From positions 200,317 to 264,316 of the forward strand of contig NZ_CP049785.1 in the NCBI RefSeq assembly GCF_011290385.1: a stretch of 64,000 nt of DNA. The letters run 5' to 3'. The notes beneath the pieces are model-generated. The model was not told the DNA's origin and ran no database searches. It saw nothing but the letters and a program-made list of their open reading frames with translations. The stretch comes from Blattabacterium sp. DPU (GTDB lineage: Bacteria; Bacteroidota; Bacteroidia; Flavobacteriales; Blattabacteriaceae). Of this stretch, positions 37,012 to 46,336 are shown piece after piece (the first letter of the stretch is position 1; every line of letters starts with the position of its first letter). Both the position numbers and the translations under genes were made by a program.

Positions 37012-37096
37012 TACCCGGAACGGGATTTGAACCCGTACGATCACAATGATCACAGGATTTTAAGTCCTGTGTGTCTACCTATTCCACCATCCGGGT
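37012..37096 (-). tRNA. tRNA-Leu (anticodon TAA)
   Basis: On the minus strand the acceptor ACCCGGA pairs with TCCGGGT, the anticodon stem CAGGA/TCCTG carries loop CTTAAAA (anticodon TAA), and a long variable arm with GATCA/TGATC marks the class II tRNA. T stem ACGGG/CCCGT. CCA is not encoded. It is 9 bases after tRNA-Gly on the same strand. Confidence 0.95.
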
Positions 37097-37105
37097 TATT
37101 TAGGA

Positions 37106-37178
<73 letters not shown>

Positions 37179-37225
37179 ATACATACTCATACTAATTTAA
37201 ATACACTTTATATATATAGCAAATT

Positions 37226-39796
37226 TTAATAATCTAATAAATTTTTAATTTCATGAATTTTTATAATTGCATATTTTAATGATAAAGAATCAACATTTTT
37301 AATTGTTTTTAAATAAAAAATTATTTTTTGTAATGAATGCAAAACTTTTCTTTTATTAATTTCCGTTTTATTTTTTTTTGGTTTTAATGTATTTAATATT
37401 TTTTTTGCTCTTTTTATGATTTCTATGGGCATACCTGATATTTTAGCTACATAAATTCCAAAACTGTGTTCACTTCCTCCAGCTATTAATTTCCTCATAA
37501 AAATAATGTTATCATTGATTTTTTTTACGGAAATATGATAGTTTTTTATTCTTTTTAAAAAAAAACTCATTTCATTCAATTCATGATAATGTGTAGCAAA
37601 CAAGGTTAGAGGACGTATATTTTTTTTATGTAAGAATTCTATAATAGATTTTGCAATTGAAATTCCATCATAAGTACTTGTTCCTCTTCCTATTTCATCT
37701 AAAATGATAAAGCTTCTTTTGGAAAGATTATTTAATATACTTGCTGTTTCATTCATTTCTACCATGAAAGTAGATTCTCCTAAAGAAATATTATCGGAAG
37801 CTCCAACTCTACTGAATATTTTATCTATTAATCCTATTTCTGCATATTTAGCAGGAACAAAACTTCCAATATGAGACATTAATATAATGATAGCAGTTTG
37901 ACGTAAAACGGCAGATTTTCCTGACATATTAGGTCCTGTTATGATCAATATTTGTTGATTCGATTTATTTAAAATAATATCATTAGGGATGTAAGAGGTT
38001 TTATCTATAAATTGTCTTTCAATAACTGGATGTCTGCCTTTTATGATAGATATTTTTAAGGAATTATTTACTTGAGGTTTTACATAATTATTTTCTAATG
38101 CTAAACTAGCAAAAGAATAGAGGACATCTAATTTTGCAATTATTTTCGAATTTTTTTGTAAGAAGTTTATTTTTTCTAATATTTGATTGATTAAATTATT
38201 AAATATTTTTTTTTCCAAATAAAATATTTTTTGTTCTGCATTAAAAATTTTAGATTCATAATTTTTTAATTTTTCAGTAAAATATCGAATAGAATTTGTA
38301 AGTGTTTGTTTTTGTATCCAATGAGATGGTACTTTTTCTTTTTTAGAAATTTTAACTTCAAAAAAATATCCAAAAAGATTGTTATATCCAATTTTTAAAT
38401 TATTAATTCCTGTTTTTAATCGTTCTATTGAACAGAGTTTTTCTAAATATTCTTTTTGAGAAAAGTACATTACACGAATTTCATCTAATTCTTTAGAAAA
38501 TCCTTTAATTATAACATTTCCTTTTCCTTTTTCAATTTGATGTGGGGGATCTTTTTGTATAGTATTAGCAATTTTTTCACATATAAAATTACAGTTTTGA
38601 AAAGAATTTCCAATACTTATAAAAATTTTAGATTTTTGAGATAAGAATTCTTTTTGTATTTCTATTATGGAAATCAAAGATTTATACAATGCATACATTT
38701 CACGTGGGGAAATTTTTCCAATGGCTATTTTAGAAGTAATTCTTTCTATATCATAAACATTTTTAAGTTTCGTTTTTATAAAAAGACGTATCATATTATT
38801 GTTGCATAATTCTTGTACTATTTGATGACGTTTTTTTATATGAAATAAATTTTTTAAAGGAAAAAGAATCCAATTTTTTAATAATCTTCCTCCCATAGGA
38901 GTAATAGTATGATCCAATACATTTATTAAAGAAATTCCTTCTTTATTTAAAGGAGAAAATATTTCTAAATTACGAAAAGTAAAATCATCAATCCACATAT
39001 GTTCTTCCTTTTTTATTCTTTTTATATTAAAAATGTGTTTTATATTGAAGTGTAAAGTATTATGTAAATAGGATAAAATGACTCCACAAGAAATAATTCC
39101 TAATTTTAAATCATTTATTCCAAATCCTTTTAAAGAATTAATTTGAAAATGTGATGTTAGTTTTTCATATGCAAATGAATAATCAAACATATAGTCTTCC
39201 ATTAAAAATGTATAATATTTTCCTTTTAGAAGTTGATCAAAAAATTTTTTTTCCTTTTTTTGAAAAATAATTTCACTAGGATGAAAGTGTTTCAAGTATT
39301 GTAAAATATTATTTTTCGTATCTTCTGTTACAAAAAATTCTCCAGTGGAAATATCTAAAAAACTTAAACCTAAATTTTTATTTTTTCCTATATGAATGGA
39401 AGCTAAAAAATTATTTGATTTAGGATATATAATATTTTCATCTATAGCTATTCCTGGAGTTACAAGTTCTATTACTCCTCTTTTAACTATATTTTTTCCT
39501 TTTTTGGGTTCTTCTAATTGATCACAAATAGCAACACGAAATCCTGAACGTATTAATTTTGGTAAATAAGTACTCAAAGAATGGTAAGGAAAACCTGCTA
39601 AATGTATATGAGATCGTTTAGTTAGAACAATATTTAATGTTTGAGAACATTTAATGGCATCTTCTCCAAAAGTTTCATAAAAATCTCCAACTTGAAATAA
39701 TAGAATAGTATCTGGATATTTAGTTTTTATATTATTATATTGTTTAATTAATGGAGTTTCTTCTTTTTTGTAAGAAAAAGTTTTGTTTTTATTCAT
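37226..39796 (-). CDS. mutS: DNA mismatch repair protein MutS
   Basis: Recognises mismatches and small loops. The 856 residues contain the mismatch-contacting GDFYETFG (Phe39 and Glu41 of the F-x-E motif), the clamp and lever regions, Walker A GPNMSGKSAVLRQ, Walker B FIILDEIGRGTSTYDG, and a C-terminal dimerisation part. It is MutS1 and not the MutS2 type, since the N-terminal mismatch domain is present. Full length and apparently intact. It has an ATG at 39796, divergent from ileS by 55 bases. MutL is not in the window. Confidence 0.96.
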   Translation of the reverse strand: MNKNKTFSYKKEETPLIKQYNNIKTKYPDTILLFQVGDFYETFGEDAIKCSQTLNIVLTKRSHIHLAGFPYHSLSTYLPKLIRSGFRVAICDQLEEPKKGKNIVKRGVIELVTPGIAIDENIIYPKSNNFLASIHIGKNKNLGLSFLDISTGEFFVTEDTKNNILQYLKHFHPSEIIFQKKEKKFFDQLLKGKYYTFLMEDYMFDYSFAYEKLTSHFQINSLKGFGINDLKLGIISCGVILSYLHNTLHFNIKHIFNIKRIKKEEHMWIDDFTFRNLEIFSPLNKEGISLINVLDHTITPMGGRLLKNWILFPLKNLFHIKKRHQIVQELCNNNMIRLFIKTKLKNVYDIERITSKIAIGKISPREMYALYKSLISIIEIQKEFLSQKSKIFISIGNSFQNCNFICEKIANTIQKDPPHQIEKGKGNVIIKGFSKELDEIRVMYFSQKEYLEKLCSIERLKTGINNLKIGYNNLFGYFFEVKISKKEKVPSHWIQKQTLTNSIRYFTEKLKNYESKIFNAEQKIFYLEKKIFNNLINQILEKINFLQKNSKIIAKLDVLYSFASLALENNYVKPQVNNSLKISIIKGRHPVIERQFIDKTSYIPNDIILNKSNQQILIITGPNMSGKSAVLRQTAIIILMSHIGSFVPAKYAEIGLIDKIFSRVGASDNISLGESTFMVEMNETASILNNLSKRSFIILDEIGRGTSTYDGISIAKSIIEFLHKKNIRPLTLFATHYHELNEMSFFLKRIKNYHISVKKINDNIIFMRKLIAGGSEHSFGIYVAKISGMPIEIIKRAKKILNTLKPKKNKTEINKRKVLHSLQKIIFYLKTIKNVDSLSLKYAIIKIHEIKNLLDY

Positions 39797-39851
39797 ATCA
39801 AATTAAAATAGAAGATTATTAATTTAATTTATTATTATAGATTATAGCCTT

Positions 39852-42800
39852 ATGTCAAGAATATTCAAAGAATATAAAAAATTGAATCTTAGTCAGATAA
39901 CCATAGAAATATCTCAGTACTGGAAAAAACATAAGATTTTTCAAAATAATTCTAATTTTCATAATAAAAAAAATATTCCTTCATATATTTTATATGAAGG
40001 GCCTCCATCTTTAAATGGAAATCCTGGGGTTCATCATATTTTAAGTAGAACCATAAAGGATATTTTATGTAGATATCATATGATGAAAGGTAAAAAAGTT
40101 TTTAGAAAAGCCGGTTGGGATGCTCATGGACTTCCAGTAGAGTTAAATGTAGAAAAAAATATAGGAATTACTAAAAATGATATAGGAAAAAAAATTAGTG
40201 TAAAAGAATATAATAATTTTTGTAAAAACTTTGTTAATGCATCATTAAATAAATGGAAATTATTTACAGATAAAATAGGTTTTTTCGTCGATTTAGATAA
40301 TTCGTTTATTACCTATAATGCAAAATATATAGAAAGTATATGGTGGTTGATTAAAAAATTATATAATAAAAATCTTATTTATAAAGGCTTTACCATTCAA
40401 CCTTATTCTCCTGCTGCAGGAACAGGATTAAGTTATCATGAATTGAATATGCCGGGAACTTATAAAAAAGTAGAACAATTATCTCCATTTTTAAAATTTA
40501 AAGCAATTAAAAATACTTTACCCGATAAATTTAAAAATATATCAGGGGATATATATTTTATATCATGGACTACTTCTCCTTGGACTCTTCCTTCTAATAC
40601 AGCGTTAGCTTTCGGTTATGATATAGATTATGTTTTAGTACAAACTTATAATACATATACTTTTTTAAAAGAAAATATTGTTTTTTCTGAAAAATTAATT
40701 CATAAAATATTATTACCGAGTCAATTTTATTCTGTTTCAAATAATATTTTGTTAGATTATGATGTAAAAAATATAAAAAAAAACAAAAAAATACCTTATT
40801 TAATAATAAAAAAATTTAAAGGAAAAGAAATTATACACAGCAAATATGAGCAATTATTGCCTTGGTTTAAACCTTATCGTAACGAAGAAAACGCATTTCA
40901 AATTATAACAGGAAATTTTGTGAATGTTAATGAAGGATCAGGAATTGTTCATATTTCTCCTACATTTGGAATGGATGATTTTTCAGCATCTAAAAAATAC
41001 AATATTCCTCTTATGTTAGTTTTAAATGAAGAAAATATACCCGTTCCTTTAGTTGATTTTCAAGGAAAATTTATAAAAAATTTTCCTCATGGATTTTCTG
41101 AAAAATATGTTAAAAATGAATTTTATACAAATCAAAAAAAAGTTTTTTCAGTAGATCAAGAAATAATTCTTTTTTTAGAAAAAGAAAAAAAAATATTTAG
41201 AACGGAAAAACATATTCACTTTTATCCGCATTGTTGGAGAACAGAAAAACCAATACTTTACTATCTATTAAATTCATGGTTTGTAAAAACTACAGAAATA
41301 AAAGATAAAATGATTAGTTTGAATAAAAAAATTCAATGGTATCCTGATTTTACAGGTAAAAAACGTTTTGATTCTTGGTTAAGAAATACAAAAGATTGGA
41401 ATCTTTCACGTTCTAGATATTGGGGAACACCTATTCCTATTTGGAGAACGGAAAAAGGAGATGAAGAAATCGTGGTAGGATCAATTAAAGAGTTATTTTT
41501 TGAAATTCAAAAATCTATTAAATATGGTTTTATGTCATATAACATATTTGAAGATTTTCTATTAGATGATATGAGTGATGATAATTATAATAAAATAGAT
41601 TTGCATAAACATATTTTAGATAAAATCATATTGGTTTCTTCTAAAGGACAACCTATGAAAAGAGAATCCGATTTAATTGATGTATGGTTTGATTCTGGAG
41701 CAATGCCATATGCTCAATTTCATTATCCATTTGAAAATAAAGAATATATAGATAAAAATTTATTATTTCCTGCTGATTTTATTTCGGAAGGAATAGATCA
41801 AATAAGAGGATGGTTTTTTACTTTACATGCTATTAGCAGTTTATTATTTGATTCTATAGCATATAAAAATGTAGTATCAACAGGATTGGTTTTGGATCAA
41901 AATGGTCGTAAAATGTCAAAAAGTAAAGGAAATACTATAAATCCTTTTGATTTAATAGATAATTATGGTCCTGATGCTATACGTTGGTATATTATATTCA
42001 ATTCCGAACCTTGGGAAAACTTAAAATTTAATATAAATGAAATTCATACCATTATAAACAAATTTTTTGGAACATTGTACAATATCTATTCTTTTTTTGT
42101 TTTATATGCAAATATTGATGGTTTTTCTTACAAAGAAAAAGAAAACTTCAATGAGTACATTGAATTAGATTTTTGGATTCTTTCTGAATTAAATACTCTT
42201 ATTCAAAAAACAGATAATTATTATGCTAACTACAATCCAACTAAAGTATCACGTTTGATTTCATCTTTTGTTTTAGATAAATTAAGTAATTGGTATGTTA
42301 GATTATGTAGAAGAAGATTTTGGAAAGAAAAATATACAAAAAACAAAATTTCTGCATATCAAATTCTTTATAAATGTTTAACTGTTGTTGCTAAATTAAT
42401 TTCTCCTATTGCTCCATTTTTTTCTGAAAAATTATATGTGGATTTAAATTCTGTAACTAAAAAAGACAATTTTAAAAGCATTCATTTTACAAGTTTTCCT
42501 AATTATGATTCTAATTTAATTAATAAAAAATTAGAGAATAAAATGCTTTTGATTCAGAAAATAGTGGCAATGGTTTTTTCGATAAGAAAAAAAAATAAAA
42601 TTAAAATTCGTCAACCTTTGCAGAAATTGCTTATTCTTATTTCTGATAAAAAAATACGTTTTCAATTAAAACAATCATCTGATATTTTATTTCAAGAAGC
42701 TAATGTCAAAGAAATAGAATTTCCGTCTTCTTATAAAAGTCTTGAATACACTAAACATATTAAACCTAATTATCAATTTTTGGGGCCTAAATATGGAAAT

Positions 42801-43316
42801 GAAACTCAAAAAATTTCCGAAATTATAAAAAAATTTAATCAAAATAAAATTAGAGAAATAGAAAAAAATAAAAAATACGTTTTTTTTATGGGAGAAAAAA
42901 AAATAGTACTCTCTTTAGAAGATGTTAAAATTACTACTGAATATATTAAAGGTTGGTCTGTTTTATTTGATTCTAAATTTACAATAGCATTAGACTTACG
43001 AATTACAGATCTTCTTTGGGAAGAAGGTTTTGTTCGAGAATTAATTAGACATATACAAAAATTAAGAAAAGATCGTAAATATAATGTTATTGAAAAAATA
43101 TTTGTATATATCAGTGTAAAAGGAGATTATTTATCTCAAAATAAAACACAAATTATTTTACAAAGAAATAAGGATTTTATTTGTAAAGAAACGCTTTCTG
43201 TAGATATTTTTTTACAAGAAAAAAAAACAGAACATGAAGAAGAAGAAGAGATCTATTTCGAAGAAAAATTCATATTATATATGCGGATTTTAAAAGTGGA
43301 AAATATAAAAAAATGA
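39852..43316 (+). CDS. ileS: Isoleucine--tRNA ligase (type 2)
   Basis: Charges tRNA-Ile. The 1154 residues show the class I HIGH equivalent as GNPGVHH at 56-62, the editing domain with SWTTSPWTLPSNTALA, and the KMSKS loop GRKMSKSKGN in the last third. The HIGH variant, the extra length and the absence of a C-terminal zinc-finger pattern place it in the type 2 (eukaryote-like) group that is naturally little affected by mupirocin, which is usual in Flavobacteriia. Its TGA overlaps the start of the dksA-like gene (ATGA). Confidence 0.95.
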   Translation: MSRIFKEYKKLNLSQITIEISQYWKKHKIFQNNSNFHNKKNIPSYILYEGPPSLNGNPGVHHILSRTIKDILCRYHMMKGKKVFRKAGWDAHGLPVELNVEKNIGITKNDIGKKISVKEYNNFCKNFVNASLNKWKLFTDKIGFFVDLDNSFITYNAKYIESIWWLIKKLYNKNLIYKGFTIQPYSPAAGTGLSYHELNMPGTYKKVEQLSPFLKFKAIKNTLPDKFKNISGDIYFISWTTSPWTLPSNTALAFGYDIDYVLVQTYNTYTFLKENIVFSEKLIHKILLPSQFYSVSNNILLDYDVKNIKKNKKIPYLIIKKFKGKEIIHSKYEQLLPWFKPYRNEENAFQIITGNFVNVNEGSGIVHISPTFGMDDFSASKKYNIPLMLVLNEENIPVPLVDFQGKFIKNFPHGFSEKYVKNEFYTNQKKVFSVDQEIILFLEKEKKIFRTEKHIHFYPHCWRTEKPILYYLLNSWFVKTTEIKDKMISLNKKIQWYPDFTGKKRFDSWLRNTKDWNLSRSRYWGTPIPIWRTEKGDEEIVVGSIKELFFEIQKSIKYGFMSYNIFEDFLLDDMSDDNYNKIDLHKHILDKIILVSSKGQPMKRESDLIDVWFDSGAMPYAQFHYPFENKEYIDKNLLFPADFISEGIDQIRGWFFTLHAISSLLFDSIAYKNVVSTGLVLDQNGRKMSKSKGNTINPFDLIDNYGPDAIRWYIIFNSEPWENLKFNINEIHTIINKFFGTLYNIYSFFVLYANIDGFSYKEKENFNEYIELDFWILSELNTLIQKTDNYYANYNPTKVSRLISSFVLDKLSNWYVRLCRRRFWKEKYTKNKISAYQILYKCLTVVAKLISPIAPFFSEKLYVDLNSVTKKDNFKSIHFTSFPNYDSNLINKKLENKMLLIQKIVAMVFSIRKKNKIKIRQPLQKLLILISDKKIRFQLKQSSDILFQEANVKEIEFPSSYKSLEYTKHIKPNYQFLGPKYGNETQKISEIIKKFNQNKIREIEKNKKYVFFMGEKKIVLSLEDVKITTEYIKGWSVLFDSKFTIALDLRITDLLWEEGFVRELIRHIQKLRKDRKYNVIEKIFVYISVKGDYLSQNKTQIILQRNKDFICKETLSVDIFLQEKKTEHEEEEEIYFEEKFILYMRILKVENIKK

Positions 43317-43708
43317 AAGGACAAGGGAAACAAAGATATTCTATGGAAGAAAGAAAAGAATTTCGTAAACTTATACTTGAAAAATTGAAAAAAGCAAAAA
43401 AGGATTTATCAATTTTTAAAAAATCTTTTTATAATGATCAAAATAATGGAACAGACGATACTTATCCTACTTTTAAAGCTTTTGAAGAAGGATCAGAAAC
43501 TTTAAGCAAAGAACAAAATGCTCAAATTGTGGAACATTTACAAAAATTTATAAAAAGTTTAAATGCGGCATTAATTAGAGTAGATAATAAAGATTATGGA
43601 ATATGTCGTATTACTAACAAATTAATACCAAAAGAACGTCTTATGGCAGTCCCTCACACTACTTTAAGTATTGAAGGAAAAAGACATCTAGAAAAAATAA
43701 ATAAATAA
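43313..43708 (+). CDS. TraR/DksA-family protein
   Basis: A 131-residue protein of the DksA/TraR group. An N-terminal coiled-coil part (RKLILEKLKKAKKDL) is followed by GTDDTYPTFKAFEEG and the C-terminal YGICRITNKLIPKERLMAVPHTTLS. Classical DksA has four zinc-binding Cys; here only one Cys is left at the finger, as in other Bacteroidota relatives, so metal binding is doubtful. The family acts in the secondary channel of RNA polymerase. It is coupled to ileS by overlap and precedes lspA by 11 bases, a usual flavobacterial order. Confidence 0.85.
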   Translation: MKGQGKQRYSMEERKEFRKLILEKLKKAKKDLSIFKKSFYNDQNNGTDDTYPTFKAFEEGSETLSKEQNAQIVEHLQKFIKSLNAALIRVDNKDYGICRITNKLIPKERLMAVPHTTLSIEGKRHLEKINK

Positions 43709-43719
43709 ATTTTATTTTT

Positions 43720-44370
43720 TTGAAAAAATTTTTTGTAATTATTTTTTCTATTTTATTAATAGATCAAGTTTTAAAAATTTATATTAAAACTCATTTTAAA
43801 TTAGGAGATGGTGTTTTTATATTTTCTTTTTTTCGTATTCTTTTTGTTGAAAATCCGGGAATGGCTTATGGTATTAGTTTTAATGAAGGATATCATGGAA
43901 AAATAATATTGAGCATATTACGATTTTTTTTAGTTTTTTTTATTTCTATTTTTCTTTATAGAAATATAAAAAAGGATTCTTCTAAATATTTTACTATTCC
44001 TATAAGTTTAATTTTATCTGGAGCTATAGGAAATTTTTTAGATAGTGCATTATATGGATTATTATTTAATACAGGAACAATTTATAATCAAGAATATAAA
44101 AAATGGATTCCTTATATTGGAATATCTAAAATAAATTATGATTTTTTTGAAAAAAATAGGGGATATGCTTCTATTATGGAAGGATGTGTTGTAGATATGT
44201 TTTATTTTCCTATAATAGATACCTATATTCCTTACTGGATTCCATTTTTTGGAGGTTATAATTTTCAATTTTTTAAACCTATTTTTAATTTATCAGATGT
44301 TATGATATCTATTGGGATGTTTTTATTGATCATATTTAAATCTAAAATTAGAAATGTAAAAATATTATAA
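43720..44370 (+). CDS. lspA: Lipoprotein signal peptidase (signal peptidase II)
   Basis: Inner-membrane aspartyl protease that removes signal peptides from diacylglyceryl-prolipoproteins. The 216 residues have four membrane helices, the family NPGMAYG near residue 46, and the two catalytic aspartates in GNFLDSA (Asp108) and VVDMFYF (Asp159). The insertion between those motifs makes it longer than the 160-residue Escherichia coli enzyme, as is common in Bacteroidota. It starts with TTG at 43720. The small lipoprotein at 35 kb is a possible client. Confidence 0.94.
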   Translation: MKKFFVIIFSILLIDQVLKIYIKTHFKLGDGVFIFSFFRILFVENPGMAYGISFNEGYHGKIILSILRFFLVFFISIFLYRNIKKDSSKYFTIPISLILSGAIGNFLDSALYGLLFNTGTIYNQEYKKWIPYIGISKINYDFFEKNRGYASIMEGCVVDMFYFPIIDTYIPYWIPFFGGYNFQFFKPIFNLSDVMISIGMFLLIIFKSKIRNVKIL

Positions 44371-44383
44371 CATTTATTATTTT

Positions 44384-44414
44384 TTTGAGATTTATAAAAA
44401 TCTCCATAGATTTG
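44384..44414 (+). promoter_or_regulatory. Bacteroidota-type promoter of the tRNA-tuf-secE-nusG-rpl-rpoBC block
   Basis: TTTG at 44384-44387, a 19-base spacer and TAGATTTG at 44407-44414 fit the Bacteroidota primary sigma-factor consensus (TTTG, 19-21 bases, TAnnTTTG) without mismatch. Transcription should begin near 44421, about 34 bases before tRNA-Thr. The spacer holds a 7-bp inverted repeat GAGATTT/AAATCTC (44387-44404), which may be the lspA terminator or a regulatory site. Confidence 0.6.
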
Positions 44415-44454
44415 TATCGTCCTGATTTTCATTATTACGAATAAAATTTGAATA

Positions 44455-44528
44455 GCCGGTGTAGCTCAGTTGGTCAGAGCACGTGATTTGTAATCTCGGG
44501 GTCGTGGGTTCGAATCCCTCCATCGGCT
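44455..44528 (+). tRNA. tRNA-Thr (anticodon TGT)
   Basis: Acceptor GCCGGTG/CATCGGC (one G-T), D stem GCTC/GAGC, loop TTTGTAA giving anticodon TGT. Both the anticodon stem (CGTGA/TCTCG) and the T stem (GTGGG/CCCTC) carry a T-T mismatch, which is unusual. It is the first gene of the tRNA-tuf-rpo block. CCA is not encoded. Confidence 0.9.
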
Positions 44529-44537
44529 TTTTTTTTT

Positions 44538-44621
44538 GGGGAGATACTCAAGTATGGTTAACGAGGACAGACTGTAAATCTGTTGGCTTTGCCTTCGCAG
44601 GTTCGAATCCTGCTCTCCCCA
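44538..44621 (+). tRNA. tRNA-Tyr (anticodon GTA)
   Basis: Class II tRNA with long variable arm. Acceptor GGGGAGA/TCTCCCC, anticodon stem ACAGA/TCTGT with loop CTGTAAA, T stem GCAGG/CCTGC. It is 9 bases after tRNA-Thr, a T-rich spacer between. Confidence 0.96.
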
Positions 44622-44628
44622 TCACATA

Positions 44629-44701
44629 GCGGAAGTAGCTCAGTTGGTAGAGCATCAGCCTTCCAAGTTGAATGTCGCGGGTTCGAATCCCGTCTTCCGC
44701 T
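44629..44701 (+). tRNA. tRNA-Gly (anticodon TCC)
   Basis: Acceptor GCGGAAG/CTTCCGC, D stem GCTC/GAGC, anticodon stem TCAGC/GTTGA (one G-T) with loop CTTCCAA, T stem GCGGG/CCCGT. With tRNA-Gly(GCC) at 37.1 kb it covers the glycine codons. Confidence 0.96.
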
Positions 44702-44729
44702 CTATTATATGAGAATAATTAATGATATG

Positions 44730-44801
<72 letters not shown>

Positions 44802-44832
44802 TTTTAAAACTCAATATTTTAATAATTTTATC

Positions 44833-46020
44833 ATGGCAAAAGAAAAATTTAAACGAGACAAACCACACGTAAATATAGGTACCACAGGTCATGTAGACCA
44901 TGGTAAAACAACTTTGACTGCTGCAATTACAAAAGTTTTATCAGAGATTGGTTTAGCAGAAGAAAAAAGTTTTGATGCAATAGATAATGCTCCTGAAGAA
45001 AAGGCTAGAGGAATTACTATTAATACATCTCATGTAGAATATGAAACAGAAAATAGACATTATGCACATGTTGATTGTCCGGGACATGCAGATTATGTAA
45101 AAAATATGATTACAGGAGCAGCTCAAATGGATGGGGCAATTCTAGTTGTAGCAGCTACAGACGGACCTATGCCCCAAACCAGAGAACATATATTATTATC
45201 TCGTCAAGTAGGTGTTCCAAAAATTATTGTATTTATGAATAAAGTAGATCAAGTAGATGATCCAGAATTACTAGAATTAGTAGAAATGGAAATTCGAGAA
45301 TTACTTTCTAAATATGAGTATGATGGAGAAAATATTCCTATAATACAAGGGTCTGCTTTAGGAGCTTTAAATGGAGAAAAAAAATGGATAGAAAAAATAA
45401 AAGATTTAATGAAAGTATTAGATGATTATATTCCTGAACCTATTCGTGAAATGGATAAACCATTTTTGATGCCTGTAGAAGATGTTTTTACTATAACAGG
45501 AAGAGGAACAGTAGCAACAGGTCGTATTGAAAGTGGAATTATTAATACAGGAGATTTAGTTGATATAATTGGAATGGGAGAAAATAAATTATCGTCCACA
45601 GTAACAGGAGTTGAGATGTTTAGAAAAATATTAGACAGAGGTCAAGCAGGAGATAATGTGGGGTTATTATTACGCGGAATAGAAAAAAAAGATATAAAAA
45701 GAGGAATGGTAGTTGGAACTCCGGGATCTATAAACCCTCACAAAAAATTTAAAGCAGAAGTTTATATTCTTACAAAAGAAGAAGGTGGAAGACATACTCC
45801 TTTTCATAATAAGTATCGTCCTCAATTTTATTTAAGAACGACAGATGTAACAGGAGAAATTCATCTTCCAAATGGCGTAGAAATGGTTATGCCTGGAGAT
45901 AACGTTTCTATGGAGGTAGAATTGCATCATCCCATAGCCTTAAGTGAAAATTTACGTTTTGCTATTCGTGAAGGCGGAAAAACGGTAGGAGCGGGACAAG
46001 TTATTCATATAATGGATTAA
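44833..46020 (+). CDS. tuf: Elongation factor Tu
   Basis: GTPase that brings aminoacyl-tRNA to the ribosome. The 395 residues have GHVDHGKT at 19-26, the switch I region with [25 protein letters not shown], and NKVD. Domains 2 and 3 are complete up to [10 protein letters not shown]. Length matches bacterial EF-Tu. It is embedded in the classical order tRNAs, tuf, tRNA-Trp, secE and nusG and is probably read from the promoter at 44384. The ATG at 44833 has only an A/T-rich leader, with no Shine-Dalgarno. Confidence 0.98.
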   Translation: MAKEKFKRDKPHVNIGTTGHVDHGKTTLTAAITKVLSEIGLAEEKSFDAIDNAPEEKARGITINTSHVEYETENRHYAHVDCPGHADYVKNMITGAAQMDGAILVVAATDGPMPQTREHILLSRQVGVPKIIVFMNKVDQVDDPELLELVEMEIRELLSKYEYDGENIPIIQGSALGALNGEKKWIEKIKDLMKVLDDYIPEPIREMDKPFLMPVEDVFTITGRGTVATGRIESGIINTGDLVDIIGMGENKLSSTVTGVEMFRKILDRGQAGDNVGLLLRGIEKKDIKRGMVVGTPGSINPHKKFKAEVYILTKEEGGRHTPFHNKYRPQFYLRTTDVTGEIHLPNGVEMVMPGDNVSMEVELHHPIALSENLRFAIREGGKTVGAGQVIHIMD

Positions 46021-46046
46021 TTTAATGAATAAATAAAAATATATCT

Positions 46047-46119
46047 ACGGATGTAGCTTAGTTGGTAGAGCATCGGTCTCCAAAACCGAAGGTCGTAAGT
46101 TCGATTCTTACCGTCCGTG
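46047..46119 (+). tRNA. tRNA-Trp (anticodon CCA)
   Basis: Acceptor ACGGATG/CGTCCGT, anticodon stem TCGGT/ACCGA with loop CTCCAAA, T stem GTAAG/CTTAC, all paired. It lies between tuf and secE, its usual place in Bacteroidota. CCA end is not encoded. Confidence 0.97.
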
Positions 46120-46137
46120 CATTGACTAAATATATAC

Positions 46138-46323
46138 ATGAAAAAAAATAATTTTTTTTTAGAAATTTATAATGAATTTTTTCATTGTATTACATGGCCT
46201 AAATGGGAAAATTTACAAAAAACAACAATGATTGTATCTTTTTTTTCCATATTTCTATCCATATTTTTATATGGAGTAGATGGTTTTTTTATTTTTTTGA
46301 TTAAAAAATTATTTTCTTTATAA
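46138..46323 (+). CDS. secE: Preprotein translocase subunit SecE
   Basis: A 61-residue single-helix SecE, the small essential clamp of the SecYEG channel. The amphipathic N-terminal part EIYNEFFHCITWPKWENLQKT shows the conserved W-P, followed by the membrane helix from about residue 28. Its position between tRNA-Trp and nusG confirms the call. The family is weakly conserved, so context carries much weight. Confidence 0.93.
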   Translation: MKKNNFFLEIYNEFFHCITWPKWENLQKTTMIVSFFSIFLSIFLYGVDGFFIFLIKKLFSL

Positions 46324-46336
46324 AAATTATATATTA

